Shown piece after piece: positions 17,074 to 24,468 of a stretch of 64,000 bases of DNA. Each line of letters begins with the position of its first letter. The first letter of the stretch is position 1. The position numbers and the translations under genes were made by a program. The notes below the pieces were generated by a model. The model searched no databases. It was not told the origin of the DNA and worked only from the letters and a program-made list of their open reading frames with translations. The DNA comes from JAXGMV01 sp040772085 (lineage in GTDB: Bacteria; Chloroflexota; Anaerolineae; Anaerolineales; Anaerolineaceae), in contig JAXGYU010000001.1 of NCBI GenBank assembly GCA_040772085.1, positions 434,001 through 498,000 of the forward strand, given 5' to 3'.

Positions 17074-17888
17074 ACTGTACCTTCCATTTCTTCTTTTTCG
17101 TCCATGAACGCGGGCGCAAGCTTGCCGTCCTGACGGGCAATCTCTTCAGCCAGATTGCGATAGGCGAGTGCCGCTGCGGAGTTTGGCGCGTGGATCGATA
17201 TCGGCATGCCATAGGAGGGCGCTTCAGCCAGCCTGATACTGCGGGGAATTAGCGTCTGGAAAACAAGATCGCCGAAATAATTCCGCACTTCCTTGACGAC
17301 ATCGATCGCCAGGTTGGTGCGTCCGTCATACATCGTCATCAGCACGCCACGGATCCTGAGCTCCGTGAAGAGCGTACTGCGGACATGGTCGATGGTGGTC
17401 GTCAATTGCCCGAGACCTTCCAGCGCCAGATATTCGCATTGCACCGGGATGATGACACCGTGGAGCCCGGCGATCAAACCGTTGACCGTCAGCAGGCTCA
17501 GCGATGGCGGGCAGTCGATCAGGATGTAATCGTACTTTTCGCTGATCGTGGTGATCGCGTCCAGCATTTTTCTGTCGCGATTTTCCTGCTCAATCAGCTC
17601 AACTTCAGCGCCGGAGAGTGATGGCTTGGACGGCAGCAGCGACAACTTGAACTGGCTGTTGTGCAATATGGCGCGGTCAATCGGCGCGTGACCGAGAAGG
17701 ACTTCATAGGTGCTGGCTTTGACTGACCGTTTGTCGACACCCAGACAGGAGGTCGCGTTTGCCTGCGGGTCGAGATCGATCAGCAGGACTTTGTAGCCGA
17801 GCTCGCCCAGGTAGGCACCGAGGTTGATGGCGGTGGTCGTCTTGCCGACGCCGCCTTTCTGGTTGACGATGGTGTAAACCTGTGCCAT
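17070..17888 (-). CDS. parA: Chromosome partitioning ATPase ParA (Soj)
   Basis: This 272-residue deviant-Walker ATPase binds DNA as an ATP dimer and is released by ParB to drive origin segregation. The deviant Walker A QKGGVGKTTTA is at residues 10-20 (signature K11, K16). YDYILIDCPPSLSLLT is the A' box, and the Walker B region contains GVIIPVQCEYLALEGL. The C-terminal tail past residue 250 is slightly long and charged. It lies between pfkB (1-base gap) and parB (4-base overlap) in one operon. Confidence 0.96.
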   Translation of the reverse strand: MAQVYTIVNQKGGVGKTTTAINLGAYLGELGYKVLLIDLDPQANATSCLGVDKRSVKASTYEVLLGHAPIDRAILHNSQFKLSLLPSKPSLSGAEVELIEQENRDRKMLDAITTISEKYDYILIDCPPSLSLLTVNGLIAGLHGVIIPVQCEYLALEGLGQLTTTIDHVRSTLFTELRIRGVLMTMYDGRTNLAIDVVKEVRNYFGDLVFQTLIPRSIRLAEAPSYGMPISIHAPNSAAALAYRNLAEEIARQDGKLAPAFMDEKEEMEGTV

Positions 17889-17889
17889 T

Positions 17890-18753
17890 TCAATAACTCC
17901 TGATGACTTCGATCAGGGCAGCGCTGATCTCGCTCTGCGTGGGAATGCCGGAAAATCCGGGTCTTGAAACAAAGGTGGACGCCAGCTTGGTAGCAAATCG
18001 GGCTGCTTCCCAGGGGTCTTTGGTGGTCATCAACCGCCAGAAAAAGCATGCCGCAAAGACATCACCAGCGCCGGTGGCGTCAGGCAAGGGTGCCTGCTCT
18101 GTGCGAAAGCCCTTGATATCGCCATGCCAATAAATGCGCGCGCCTTCATGCGCTTCGGTCAGCGCCAGCACACGCACCGCGGAAGAGAGGTCATCAATCA
18201 GTTCGTGGTTCCAGTTAACGTCTTCATTGCTCAGCACCACAGCGTTAGCTCGCTCAAGGATGAAGGCTGCTTCTGGCCAGTCTTTGAATGAGACAGTCCC
18301 CGCGTCATTCCTCTGCCGGAACCAGCCTTGCGGCGTGACGCCAACAAAACCCTCGGGCAGTTGCCTTACCAGCATCGGGTCTACCTCGCCCGCTACAGGT
18401 CCCACATGGATGATGGGAGCGCTGAGCCAGGTCGCGGGGATATGCGAGAGAGTCAATGATTCCGCCACATGAGTCAGCGACTGCCGGCGCTTGCCAGCGT
18501 CGTAAATATTCTTGAAGGTTGTACTGTGCTCGGAAGGTTGAAAGAGGATCGGGATACCGTGGAGCGCCTCCATATCAAGGTCCGGCGCGAAGGAGCTTAC
18601 AATGCCGGGACGCAAGCCGAGCGCTCGCGCCATCAACCCCGCGTAGGCAGCGGTGCCGCCAACGCGGCTTTCAGCGCCGTTGAAATCATGGGTGAGATGC
18701 CCGATGATCAGGTAATCTATCGGTTCAATTGAGCGGGCATTGATCAAATCCAT
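17890..18753 (-). CDS. PfkB-family carbohydrate/nucleoside kinase
   Basis: This 287-residue protein has a ribokinase fold. The substrate region VGGTAAYAGLMARALG lies near residue 30, and the second PfkB signature DATGAGDVFAACFFW near residue 225 contains the catalytic Asp and the anion hole. The sugar or nucleoside phosphorylated cannot be told. It is the first gene of the parA-parB unit and has a strong promoter upstream. Its presence there is not explained by partitioning and probably reflects simple operon packing. Confidence 0.88.
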   Translation of the reverse strand: MDLINARSIEPIDYLIIGHLTHDFNGAESRVGGTAAYAGLMARALGLRPGIVSSFAPDLDMEALHGIPILFQPSEHSTTFKNIYDAGKRRQSLTHVAESLTLSHIPATWLSAPIIHVGPVAGEVDPMLVRQLPEGFVGVTPQGWFRQRNDAGTVSFKDWPEAAFILERANAVVLSNEDVNWNHELIDDLSSAVRVLALTEAHEGARIYWHGDIKGFRTEQAPLPDATGAGDVFAACFFWRLMTTKDPWEAARFATKLASTFVSRPGFSGIPTQSEISAALIEVIRSY

Positions 18754-18784
18754 GCGGTGGTTTTCCCTGAAAGAGTGTCAAAAA

Positions 18785-18812
18785 ATTATAGCATGCTTCA
18801 CCTGGTTCTCAA
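18785..18812 (-). promoter_or_regulatory. Promoter of the pfkB-parA-parB operon
   Basis: On the minus strand TTGAGA (18807-18812, five of six consensus bases) is followed by a 16-bp spacer and the extended -10 TGCTATAAT (18785-18793). It lies 32 bases upstream of the pfkB start and back to back with the radC promoter. Confidence 0.8.
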
Positions 18813-18836
18813 GCACGCGCGACGCTGGAAGTATTC

Positions 18837-18842
18837 TATAAT
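18837..18842 (+). promoter_or_regulatory. -10 box for a leaderless radC transcript
   Basis: TATAAT ends seven bases before the radC ATG, so transcription is expected to begin at the start codon. No Shine-Dalgarno is present between the box and the ATG. The -35 is poor. Confidence 0.65.
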
Positions 18843-18849
18843 TGGGACA

Positions 18850-19545
18850 ATGTCCCAGAACAACAGCTACCGGATCAAAGATATCCTTTCATCGGAACGA
18901 CCACGTGAACGGCTGGCGCGCGAGGGCGCCGGCGTGCTGTCCGACGCGGAATTGCTGGCGATTCTGCTGCGCGTAGGCATAGAGGGTGAGAATGCGGTCC
19001 AGTTGGGCAACCGGCTGCTGACGACCTTCGGCAGTCTGCGCGGCCTGCACCAGGCGTCGGTCGATGAGATCGCCGGCATTAAGGGGTTTGGGCTGGCGAA
19101 GGCGGTCCAGATCAAGGCAGCCATCGAGCTCGGACAGCGCGTGCATACCGAAGAGACCCGCAGCCGGCCATTCATCGGCGAGCCTCGCATGATCTATGAT
19201 CTGGTGCATATTGAGATGTCTGCTTACAACCAGGAGAATTTGTGGGTGATTGTGCTCGACACGCGCAATTACGTCCTCGATATCGTCAGGCTATATCAGG
19301 GCACGCTGAACGCGTCGACAGTCAGGGTGGGCGAGATATTTGAAGCCGCCATCCGCATGCATGCCGCGTCGATCATCCTGGTTCACAATCATCCCAGCGG
19401 TGATCCTTCGCCCAGTCCGGAGGATGTCAATCTCACCAGGCAAGCCGCCGCTGCCGGTAAGCTGATGGATATCGAGGTGCTCGATCACGTCATCATTGGC
19501 GCCGGCAAGTTCGCGTCCCTCAAGGAAAGAGGATTGGGATTGTGA
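18850..19545 (+). CDS. radC: RadC family JAMM protein
   Basis: This 231-residue protein has an N-terminal helix-hairpin-helix part (GIKGFGLAKAVQIKAAIELG) and a C-terminal MPN/JAMM metalloprotease-like domain. The zinc motif VHNHPSGDPSPSPED starts at H179, with H179, H181 and D192 as expected ligands. RadC was named for DNA repair, but that role is disputed and its true activity is unknown. The start at ATG 18850 is preferred over the upstream GTG/ATG because a TATAAT lies just seven bases ahead of it and would otherwise be inside the gene. Confidence 0.93.
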   Translation: MSQNNSYRIKDILSSERPRERLAREGAGVLSDAELLAILLRVGIEGENAVQLGNRLLTTFGSLRGLHQASVDEIAGIKGFGLAKAVQIKAAIELGQRVHTEETRSRPFIGEPRMIYDLVHIEMSAYNQENLWVIVLDTRNYVLDIVRLYQGTLNASTVRVGEIFEAAIRMHAASIILVHNHPSGDPSPSPEDVNLTRQAAAAGKLMDIEVLDHVIIGAGKFASLKERGLGL

Positions 19546-19551
19546 GATCGG

Positions 19552-19580
19552 GCGTTATTTTGATTGACAAAAAATAACGC
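19552..19580. repeat. Inverted repeat holding the tRNA-Met promoter -35
   Basis: A perfect 10-bp stem GCGTTATTTT / AAAATAACGC closes a 9-base loop just past the radC stop. The loop contains TTGACA, the -35 of the tRNA-Met promoter. It could act as a weak radC terminator or as an operator; there is no T-run after the plus-strand arm. Confidence 0.6.
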
Positions 19581-19592
19581 TCATAGTAAGAT
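19564..19592 (+). promoter_or_regulatory. Promoter of tRNA-Met
   Basis: TTGACA (19564-19569), a 17-bp spacer and TAAGAT (19587-19592). The start point would fall a few bases ahead of the tRNA 5' end at 19605. Confidence 0.8.
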
Positions 19593-19604
19593 ATCTGTCG
19601 CTCG

Positions 19605-19676
19605 GGCGAGGTAGCTCAGTGGTAGAGCAGGGGACTCATAAGCCCTTGGTCGTGGGTTCAAATCCCTCCCTCGCCA
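19605..19676 (+). tRNA. tRNA-Met (CAT anticodon)
   Basis: The cloverleaf can be drawn by eye: acceptor GGCGAGG / CCTCGCC, D stem GCTC / GAGC, anticodon loop CTCATAA with CAT at 19637-19639, T loop TTCAAAT, and discriminator A. CCA is not encoded; a T-run follows. Two mismatches stand out: A-G at the last pair of the anticodon stem (GGGGA / GCCCT) and U-U in the T stem (GTGGG / CCCTC). The U-U change is shared by the downstream partial copies. It looks like an elongator-type tRNA-Met; tRNA-Ile with modified CAT cannot be excluded. Its own promoter lies upstream. Confidence 0.85.
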
Positions 19677-19686
19677 TTTTTTGTTT

Positions 19687-19955
19687 TAAAAGCCCCTTGG
19701 TCGCGGGCTCCCAGTAAGGCGAAATTAGATTCGTATCGAGCACTGTCGCTCGTGCTAGGTGCGCCTTGGTAGAGCAGTGGCAATTTAAGCCCTTGGTCGT
19801 GGGTTTCCTGTGAAGAACCAGGACCGCGCAAATCCCTCCCTCGCCATTTTTTTTAAAGCCCCTTGGTCGTGGGATTCCTGTGCAGAACCAGGACTGCGCA
19901 AATCCCTCCCTCGCCATTTTTTTTTAAAGCCCCTTGGTCGTGGATTTCCTGCAAC
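19687..19955 (+). repeat. Array of partial tRNA-Met 3'-half copies with an inserted hairpin
   Basis: At least four derivatives of the tRNA 3' half follow the tRNA: 19690-19713 (short), 19787-19850, 19855-19920 and 19926-19952 (short). The units share AAGCCC(C)TTGGTCGTGG, and the two long ones also share AAATCCCTCCCTCGCCA plus a T-run. In both long units the T loop is interrupted by a ~25-base insert whose core TTCCTGTG[A/C]AGAACCAGGA forms a TCCTG / CAGGA hairpin. The stretch at 19761-19785 resembles a decayed D arm (GGTAGAGCAG), so one copy may have been nearly full length. None can fold as a complete tRNA. Together with the palindromes up to 20171, this fills the only gene-free stretch longer than 300 bases in the window. 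Confidence 0.8.
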
Positions 19956-19984
19956 ATAGCATCTATAAATTACCGGTCAATAAC

Positions 19985-20004
19985 GGAGTCCGCATGCGGA
20001 CTCC
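19985..20004. repeat. Perfect 20-bp palindrome
   Basis: GGAGTCCGCATGCGGACTCC is fully self-complementary. It lies between the tRNA-tail array and the secreted-protein gene. It could be a protein-binding site or a dispersed intergenic palindrome; no T-run follows it on either strand. Confidence 0.7.
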
Positions 20005-20043
20005 CTACGGATTAATGCTGATATGAAAAAATTGCTGAAAATC

Positions 20044-20078
20044 CCCTCTCCATTTTCGCGCAGCGCAAATGGGGAGGG
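20044..20078. repeat. REP-like intergenic inverted repeat
   Basis: The arms CCCTCTCCATTT and AAATGGGGAGGG pair along 12 bp with one G-T wobble around a GC-rich loop, followed by TTAGGGTGGGG. The sequence has the look of REP-type dispersed palindromes found between genes in many bacteria. Confidence 0.6.
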
Positions 20079-20144
20079 TTAGGGTGGGGGGGTTCTCGGG
20101 CACCATGTATGCAGATAGCCGTGAACCAACGATGTAAAGGAACA

Positions 20145-20171
20145 AACACCCTTCGAATTTCGAAGGGTGTT
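20145..20171. terminator. Hairpin past the secreted-protein gene
   Basis: A 13-bp perfect inverted repeat, AACACCCTTCGAA / TTCGAAGGGTGTT. It lies 28 bases past the stop of the minus-strand gene and probably ends its message, although the following T-tract is weak. Confidence 0.6.
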
Positions 20172-20198
20172 CGCAATCATCTTATTCTTAACGAGTGT

Positions 20199-22325
20199 TT
20201 ACTCGTCCGTATGCCACATGATGTCGGTCAGATACTTCGGATACTGAGCGGTCGCCGGGTTGCGTTTGAGCTCCTTCACCAGGTAATTCCAGCCCTCATC
20301 TGGCTTGTTGTCCAGCGTGCCACAACCGCCGACCTGAATACAGGATTGGTATTGCGTCATGACGCCTTTGAACTCAATTGGCAGACCGTGGGTCTCATAG
20401 CCATACACACTCAGGCGCGCCCATTGCTCGGCATTGACACCGGTGTCGGCATAGATCAGCGGCACAGAGTATGACGCGCCGGAACCATACGAAATCCACC
20501 AGACATCTTCTCTTGTCCAGGGTGAATTGCAGCCCCAATGCGGGTAATAGTTGGTCGCGCAGCCGGCAGCATCGCCGAAGTTGTAGAGCGGGAAACGATT
20601 GACCGAGTCATAACCCCTGACCCAGGCGCGGGTGACAGACGGTGAGTTCCAGCCTAGCTCCATGTCATTCATGCCAACCGCGTCCACGCGGGCATACAAG
20701 CCCTGAGACACAAACCACATATTGACATCATTGACCATATTCGCCCAGGCGACCCCATGCGCTTCGGTGACCTGGCTGCCATAGTTGCTGGTGCCGATGC
20801 CGATCGTCAGGTGTGAGCTGGTTTCATTCTGTGAGCACTGCACATAGGCGCGACCGGCGATCTTGATCGCGTTACCGATTTCTGAAGCGGACGCAGGGCC
20901 AAAGCCAAACAGGCTCGCGCCCCAGGTACCATTGCCCATGTCATACGGCCGGCCCCAATCGAGGGTGACGAGCAATTCCTCGGCGCCGGCAATGCTGACC
21001 GCTTGCTTTCCAATGTTGCAGCCGACCGTTGATAGCGTCGTGCTGTTGATGGTCTTCATGTAATAGCTGGTTGTATACGGCGGCGGGACGACAACGCCAG
21101 GTTGCGTGACGGGTGTAGGTTGCTGTGTTGGTTTGACCGCGGTAGCCGTAGGCTGCACCGGCGCACTTGTTGCTGCAGGCGTTGAGACGATCACCGCGAC
21201 CGTTGGTACCACTGGCACCGCGGTTGGCTGACGTGTTGCAGTCGGCTGAACTGGCGCGGCCGTTGGTTGAACGACTGGCGCCGAGTCAACCCTGAAGACC
21301 GCGCCGGAACTCCATTGACCTTCCGCTGTGCCAAAGCGCGGTTTCACCCACCAGGAATATGAATTGGCGGGCAATGGATTCGGGACTCTGAGGGAACAGT
21401 TTGCGCTGCTGCAATTCAATTCAGTCAGGGTATGCCAGCGGGCGATGATGTTAGATCGTCCGTCGAATAGCAGCACCCAGTACGCAGTCGCGTTCGCCAC
21501 GGGCTTCCAGGTCAGCACCGGCTGATTGGTGTTGCTGCTGCCAATCGGGGAAACCAATACCGGAACGGACGATGCCGGCGGCTGCGGCGCGACGGTCGGC
21601 GAAGCGCTCATCAGATTGAAGTTCAAGCCGGAACTGAATTGGCTCATGATGCCGTTTGTTCTGGCTTGTACCCACCAGGTGTAGTTGCCGCCGCTCAGCG
21701 AGACGGTCGGGGTAAAGACACAGGTGCTGCCGTTACACCCCACCTGATTGCGGTTGAACCATTGCGCGATAACATTCCGTCGTCCATCGAAAAGCAGCAC
21801 CCAGAACTCATTGACACCCGGGTCAGCGGTCCAGGTGAAGGTCACCGGTGTCGAATTTGTCTGCCCGCTTGGCGAGGCCAGAACAGGTGCGTTGGGGCGG
21901 GTGAGTGTGCCGTAGGTGAAGGTCTTGCTGGCACTCCAGTTGCCGATGCCCTGGGCGTTGCGACCTTTTACCCACCATGAATAATTCCCCGGCGCCAGCG
22001 CAGGCGTGCGCAGTGAGCAGGTGCTGGCTGAAGAGCAGCCCAGTTCTGCCGCGCTGTACCAGCGGGCGATGATATTTTTCTTGCCGTCAAACAGAAGCAC
22101 CCAATAGGAGGTCGTGGTCGAAGAGGGTGTCCAGCTAAGTACAGGCTGATTGGTGCTGACAGCGCCGTAAGGTGAGATCAGGGTTGGCGGCTGCGGACCG
22201 AGCGCGCTGACTTCCAGTTCATCGTTCAGCGCTTTGGCATCGCGCGCGTTCACGGCAACCATCCCAAGGATGAGGAACAGCAACAGAAGAGTCAGCAAGG
22301 TCATTAAGTTAGGTTTACGTTTCAC
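20199..22325 (-). CDS. Secreted protein with three tandem ~95-residue beta-domains and a unique C-terminal domain
   Basis: About 708 residues. A signal peptide or anchor (about 8-30) precedes three tandem copies of a fibronectin-III-like domain at about 45-140, 145-240 and 255-347. Each copy has WVLLFDGxxNIIAxW, a Cys pair and YSWWV. Then comes a Pro/Thr/Val linker (350-418) and a C-terminal domain of about 290 residues rich in Trp, Tyr and Cys (DVNMWFVSQGLYARVDAVGM, GYDSVNRFPLYNFG). I do not recognise the last domain; a glycosidase-like or glycan-binding fold is only a guess. GTG 22325 (MKRKPN) has GGAG five bases ahead, better than GTG 22343. It is monocistronic. Confidence 0.8.
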   Translation of the reverse strand: MKRKPNLMTLLTLLLLFLILGMVAVNARDAKALNDELEVSALGPQPPTLISPYGAVSTNQPVLSWTPSSTTTSYWVLLFDGKKNIIARWYSAAELGCSSASTCSLRTPALAPGNYSWWVKGRNAQGIGNWSASKTFTYGTLTRPNAPVLASPSGQTNSTPVTFTWTADPGVNEFWVLLFDGRRNVIAQWFNRNQVGCNGSTCVFTPTVSLSGGNYTWWVQARTNGIMSQFSSGLNFNLMSASPTVAPQPPASSVPVLVSPIGSSNTNQPVLTWKPVANATAYWVLLFDGRSNIIARWHTLTELNCSSANCSLRVPNPLPANSYSWWVKPRFGTAEGQWSSGAVFRVDSAPVVQPTAAPVQPTATRQPTAVPVVPTVAVIVSTPAATSAPVQPTATAVKPTQQPTPVTQPGVVVPPPYTTSYYMKTINSTTLSTVGCNIGKQAVSIAGAEELLVTLDWGRPYDMGNGTWGASLFGFGPASASEIGNAIKIAGRAYVQCSQNETSSHLTIGIGTSNYGSQVTEAHGVAWANMVNDVNMWFVSQGLYARVDAVGMNDMELGWNSPSVTRAWVRGYDSVNRFPLYNFGDAAGCATNYYPHWGCNSPWTREDVWWISYGSGASYSVPLIYADTGVNAEQWARLSVYGYETHGLPIEFKGVMTQYQSCIQVGGCGTLDNKPDEGWNYLVKELKRNPATAQYPKYLTDIMWHTDE

Positions 22326-22405
22326 GGTCACTCCAGCCAGCACAATACGAGGGTTAATTCAATAAAATAGTTCCAAGATTTGTGCCAAACTAACCAGCAG
22401 TTTTA

Positions 22406-22434
22406 TTGTTCGACTTTCAACCCGGCTGTATACT
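22406..22434 (+). promoter_or_regulatory. Possible promoter of the D-threonine-aldolase-like gene
   Basis: TTGTTC (22406-22411), a 17-bp spacer and TATACT (22429-22434), 33 bases ahead of the ATG. The -10 is good and the -35 is weak. Confidence 0.5.
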
Positions 22435-22467
22435 AAAGTGTGAATTCTGCATGATTTGGAGACTGAA

Positions 22468-23550
22468 ATGATCAATGAAAACCTGCTCGACCAGGACACA
22501 CCCTGCCTGTGGCTTGACCTGGATATATTCGAGAAAAACGTCAAGGAAATAGCTGGGTTTCTTAAAACGCATGGCAAGCAATGGCGCCCGCACTTCAAGG
22601 GGATCAAGACCCCGGAGATCGCGCGCATGCTGATAAATGCCGGCGCTATTGGCATCACCTGCGCCAAGCTGGGCGAGGCGGAGATCGCCGCGCAAGCGGG
22701 CATCACGGGCATCCTGATCGCGAATCAGGTGGTCGGTGAGACGAAGATCAGACGGCTGGTCCAGCTTGCGAAAGAGCATGACCTGATCGTGGCTGTGGAT
22801 GATTTGAGCAACGCGCGGCAGATCTCCGAAATAGCGTCACAAGAGGGGGTTACCGTCGGCGTCATCCTGGAGCTGAATATTGGCATGATGCGCGCTGGCA
22901 TCGACCCGGGTGAACCCGCGTTGTCACTGGCGAAAGCAGTCAGCCAACTGCCAGGCATCAGGTTCAGAGGCATCATGGGCTGGGAGGGTCATTGTGCCGG
23001 CGTGAGCGACCTGGAAAAGAAAGTAGTCGAGATCGAGAAAGCGATCACGGCATTGACCGGCACTGCCGAGTTGATTCGTCAGGCTGGCATACCGGTTGAA
23101 ATCGTCAGTTGCGGCGGCAGCGGAACCTTCAGGCAGAGCGCGACCTATCCCGGAGTGACCGAAATCCAGACGGGCGGTTGCACGATGGGCGACCTGACCT
23201 ATCAGGATTGGGGCGCTCAGACCAGCCAGGCGCTGCATATCCTGGTGACAGTCACCAGCCACGTCCATCCGGAACGCGCGATCGTCGATGCGGGCCGCAA
23301 GACCTTCAACGCCGAACGCTCGATGCCGCGCTGTCTCGAATACCCGCAATACAAACTCACCGCGCTGTCGTCCGAGCATGGTACTCTGGAGATTCCCGCC
23401 GGTGAGGATCACATAAAAGTTGGCGATAAACTCAACTTCATTCCAAGTTACGGCGACTGGACCGTTTTCCTGCATGAGGAAATCGTCGGCGTCCGCGAGG
23501 GTAAAGTAACAGCCCGCTGGCCGATTGCCGCCAAGGGAAAAATCAAGTAA
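22468..23550 (+). CDS. PLP-dependent D-threonine aldolase / D-serine dehydratase-like enzyme (DSD1 family)
   Basis: This 360-residue fold-type III PLP enzyme has an alanine-racemase-like barrel. The PLP lysine is expected at K44 in RPHFKGIK, the family's RPHxKxxK site. EIVSCGGSGTF binds the phosphate, and the C-terminal beta-domain (about 250-360) is of the D-Ser dehydratase type, ending with the metal-site-like GEDHIKVGDKLNFIPSY. Members act on D-threonine, D-3-hydroxyaspartate or D-serine. The start was set at ATG 22468, with TTGGAG seven bases upstream. A DapA-like gene follows 13 bases later, suggesting a two-step pathway. Confidence 0.85.
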   Translation: MINENLLDQDTPCLWLDLDIFEKNVKEIAGFLKTHGKQWRPHFKGIKTPEIARMLINAGAIGITCAKLGEAEIAAQAGITGILIANQVVGETKIRRLVQLAKEHDLIVAVDDLSNARQISEIASQEGVTVGVILELNIGMMRAGIDPGEPALSLAKAVSQLPGIRFRGIMGWEGHCAGVSDLEKKVVEIEKAITALTGTAELIRQAGIPVEIVSCGGSGTFRQSATYPGVTEIQTGGCTMGDLTYQDWGAQTSQALHILVTVTSHVHPERAIVDAGRKTFNAERSMPRCLEYPQYKLTALSSEHGTLEIPAGEDHIKVGDKLNFIPSYGDWTVFLHEEIVGVREGKVTARWPIAAKGKIK

Positions 23551-23563
23551 ACGGGAGCAGATC

Positions 23564-24460
23564 ATGTCATTATTTCAGGGTTCGTTCGCACCGATTCCGG
23601 TGCCATTTGATGAGCAGGAGAATATCGATTTTGCGGCGCTTGAGTCCAATTTGCGCATCTGGCTGGCGTCTGAACTGGACGGCGTGGTCATGCCCGGCTC
23701 GAACAGTGAAGCGCCGTACATCACAGATGACGAGCGGGCAGAGATCTGGCGCCTGGTCGGCAGTGTCTTCGAAGGGACGGGTAAGGTTTTCATGGCAGGA
23801 AGCGGGCTCGAAACCACGCGCGCGACCATTGAGCAGACACTGATCGCGGCGAATGCCGGCGCGAAGGGAACCCTGGTTGTCCCGCCGAATTATTACAAGG
23901 GACAGATGACCCATGCGGTGCTGCTGGCGCATTACCGCGCGCTGGCGGACGCTTCTCCGATCCCCGTTTTTGTCTATAATGTGCCGCAATTTTCTGGCAT
24001 TGATTTCGCGCTTGAGACTCTGGTCGAACTGGCGGATCACCCGAACATTATCGGCATCAAGGACAGCAGTTCCAACATCCTCAAGATGGCAAGCCTGCTC
24101 GCGAGGCGGCCTGACTTTATCGTTTTTGCCGGCACGGGTGGCGCAGTTCTGCCCTTCCTCAGCATCGGTTCCGTGGGCAACATCACCGCGTTGTCCAATT
24201 TCGGTGTCGCACCGGTAAAGAAAATTATGCGGGCGTTCGCGGCAGGTGATCTTGTGGAAGCACGGCGCGTACAACATGCCATCATGACGCTCAACACCAG
24301 CGTGACGGGTAAATACGGAATCCCCGGGCTGAAATATGGCATGTCACTGTGTGGGCTGTATGGCGGTCCCAGCCGTCGGCCCTTGCTGCCCCTGAGTGAA
24401 GCAGCGAAGACTGAGATCACCGGGCAAATCGAAGCGCTGAAAGCGCAAGGCTTGCTGTAA
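23564..24460 (+). CDS. DapA/NanA-family class I aldolase
   Basis: This 298-residue (beta/alpha)8 lyase of the dihydrodipicolinate synthase superfamily carries the Schiff-base lysine K166 in IIGIKDSSSN, the tyrosine Y138 in YNVPQFSG, and the pyruvate-carboxylate loop GSNSEAP. These residues confirm an active aldolase, but the loop differs from the GTTGE of true DapA. A pyruvate-dependent lyase acting on another 2-oxo acid (sialate, keto-deoxy sugar acid or hydroxy-oxoglutarate type) is more likely. GGGAGCAG precedes ATG 23564. It forms a pair with the D-threonine-aldolase-like gene. Confidence 0.85.
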   Translation: MSLFQGSFAPIPVPFDEQENIDFAALESNLRIWLASELDGVVMPGSNSEAPYITDDERAEIWRLVGSVFEGTGKVFMAGSGLETTRATIEQTLIAANAGAKGTLVVPPNYYKGQMTHAVLLAHYRALADASPIPVFVYNVPQFSGIDFALETLVELADHPNIIGIKDSSSNILKMASLLARRPDFIVFAGTGGAVLPFLSIGSVGNITALSNFGVAPVKKIMRAFAAGDLVEARRVQHAIMTLNTSVTGKYGIPGLKYGMSLCGLYGGPSRRPLLPLSEAAKTEITGQIEALKAQGLL

Positions 24461-24468
24461 GTCATTGC

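Noticed and set aside
16219..18900. Search for parS sites and a replication origin near parAB
   Set aside because: No classical 16-bp parS, DnaA-box cluster, dnaA, dnaN or rsmG/mnmG was seen in the region, so an origin is not claimed.
19636..19917. Minus-strand open frame of 93 codons across the tRNA and tRNA-tail repeats
   Set aside because: Its repeated peptide (MAREGF..., TTKGL) is simply the antisense reading of tRNA sequence, a well-known annotation artefact.
19687..19955. Direct repeats that could suggest a CRISPR array
   Set aside because: The units derive from tRNA sequence, vary in length, have no regular spacers, and no cas genes are near.
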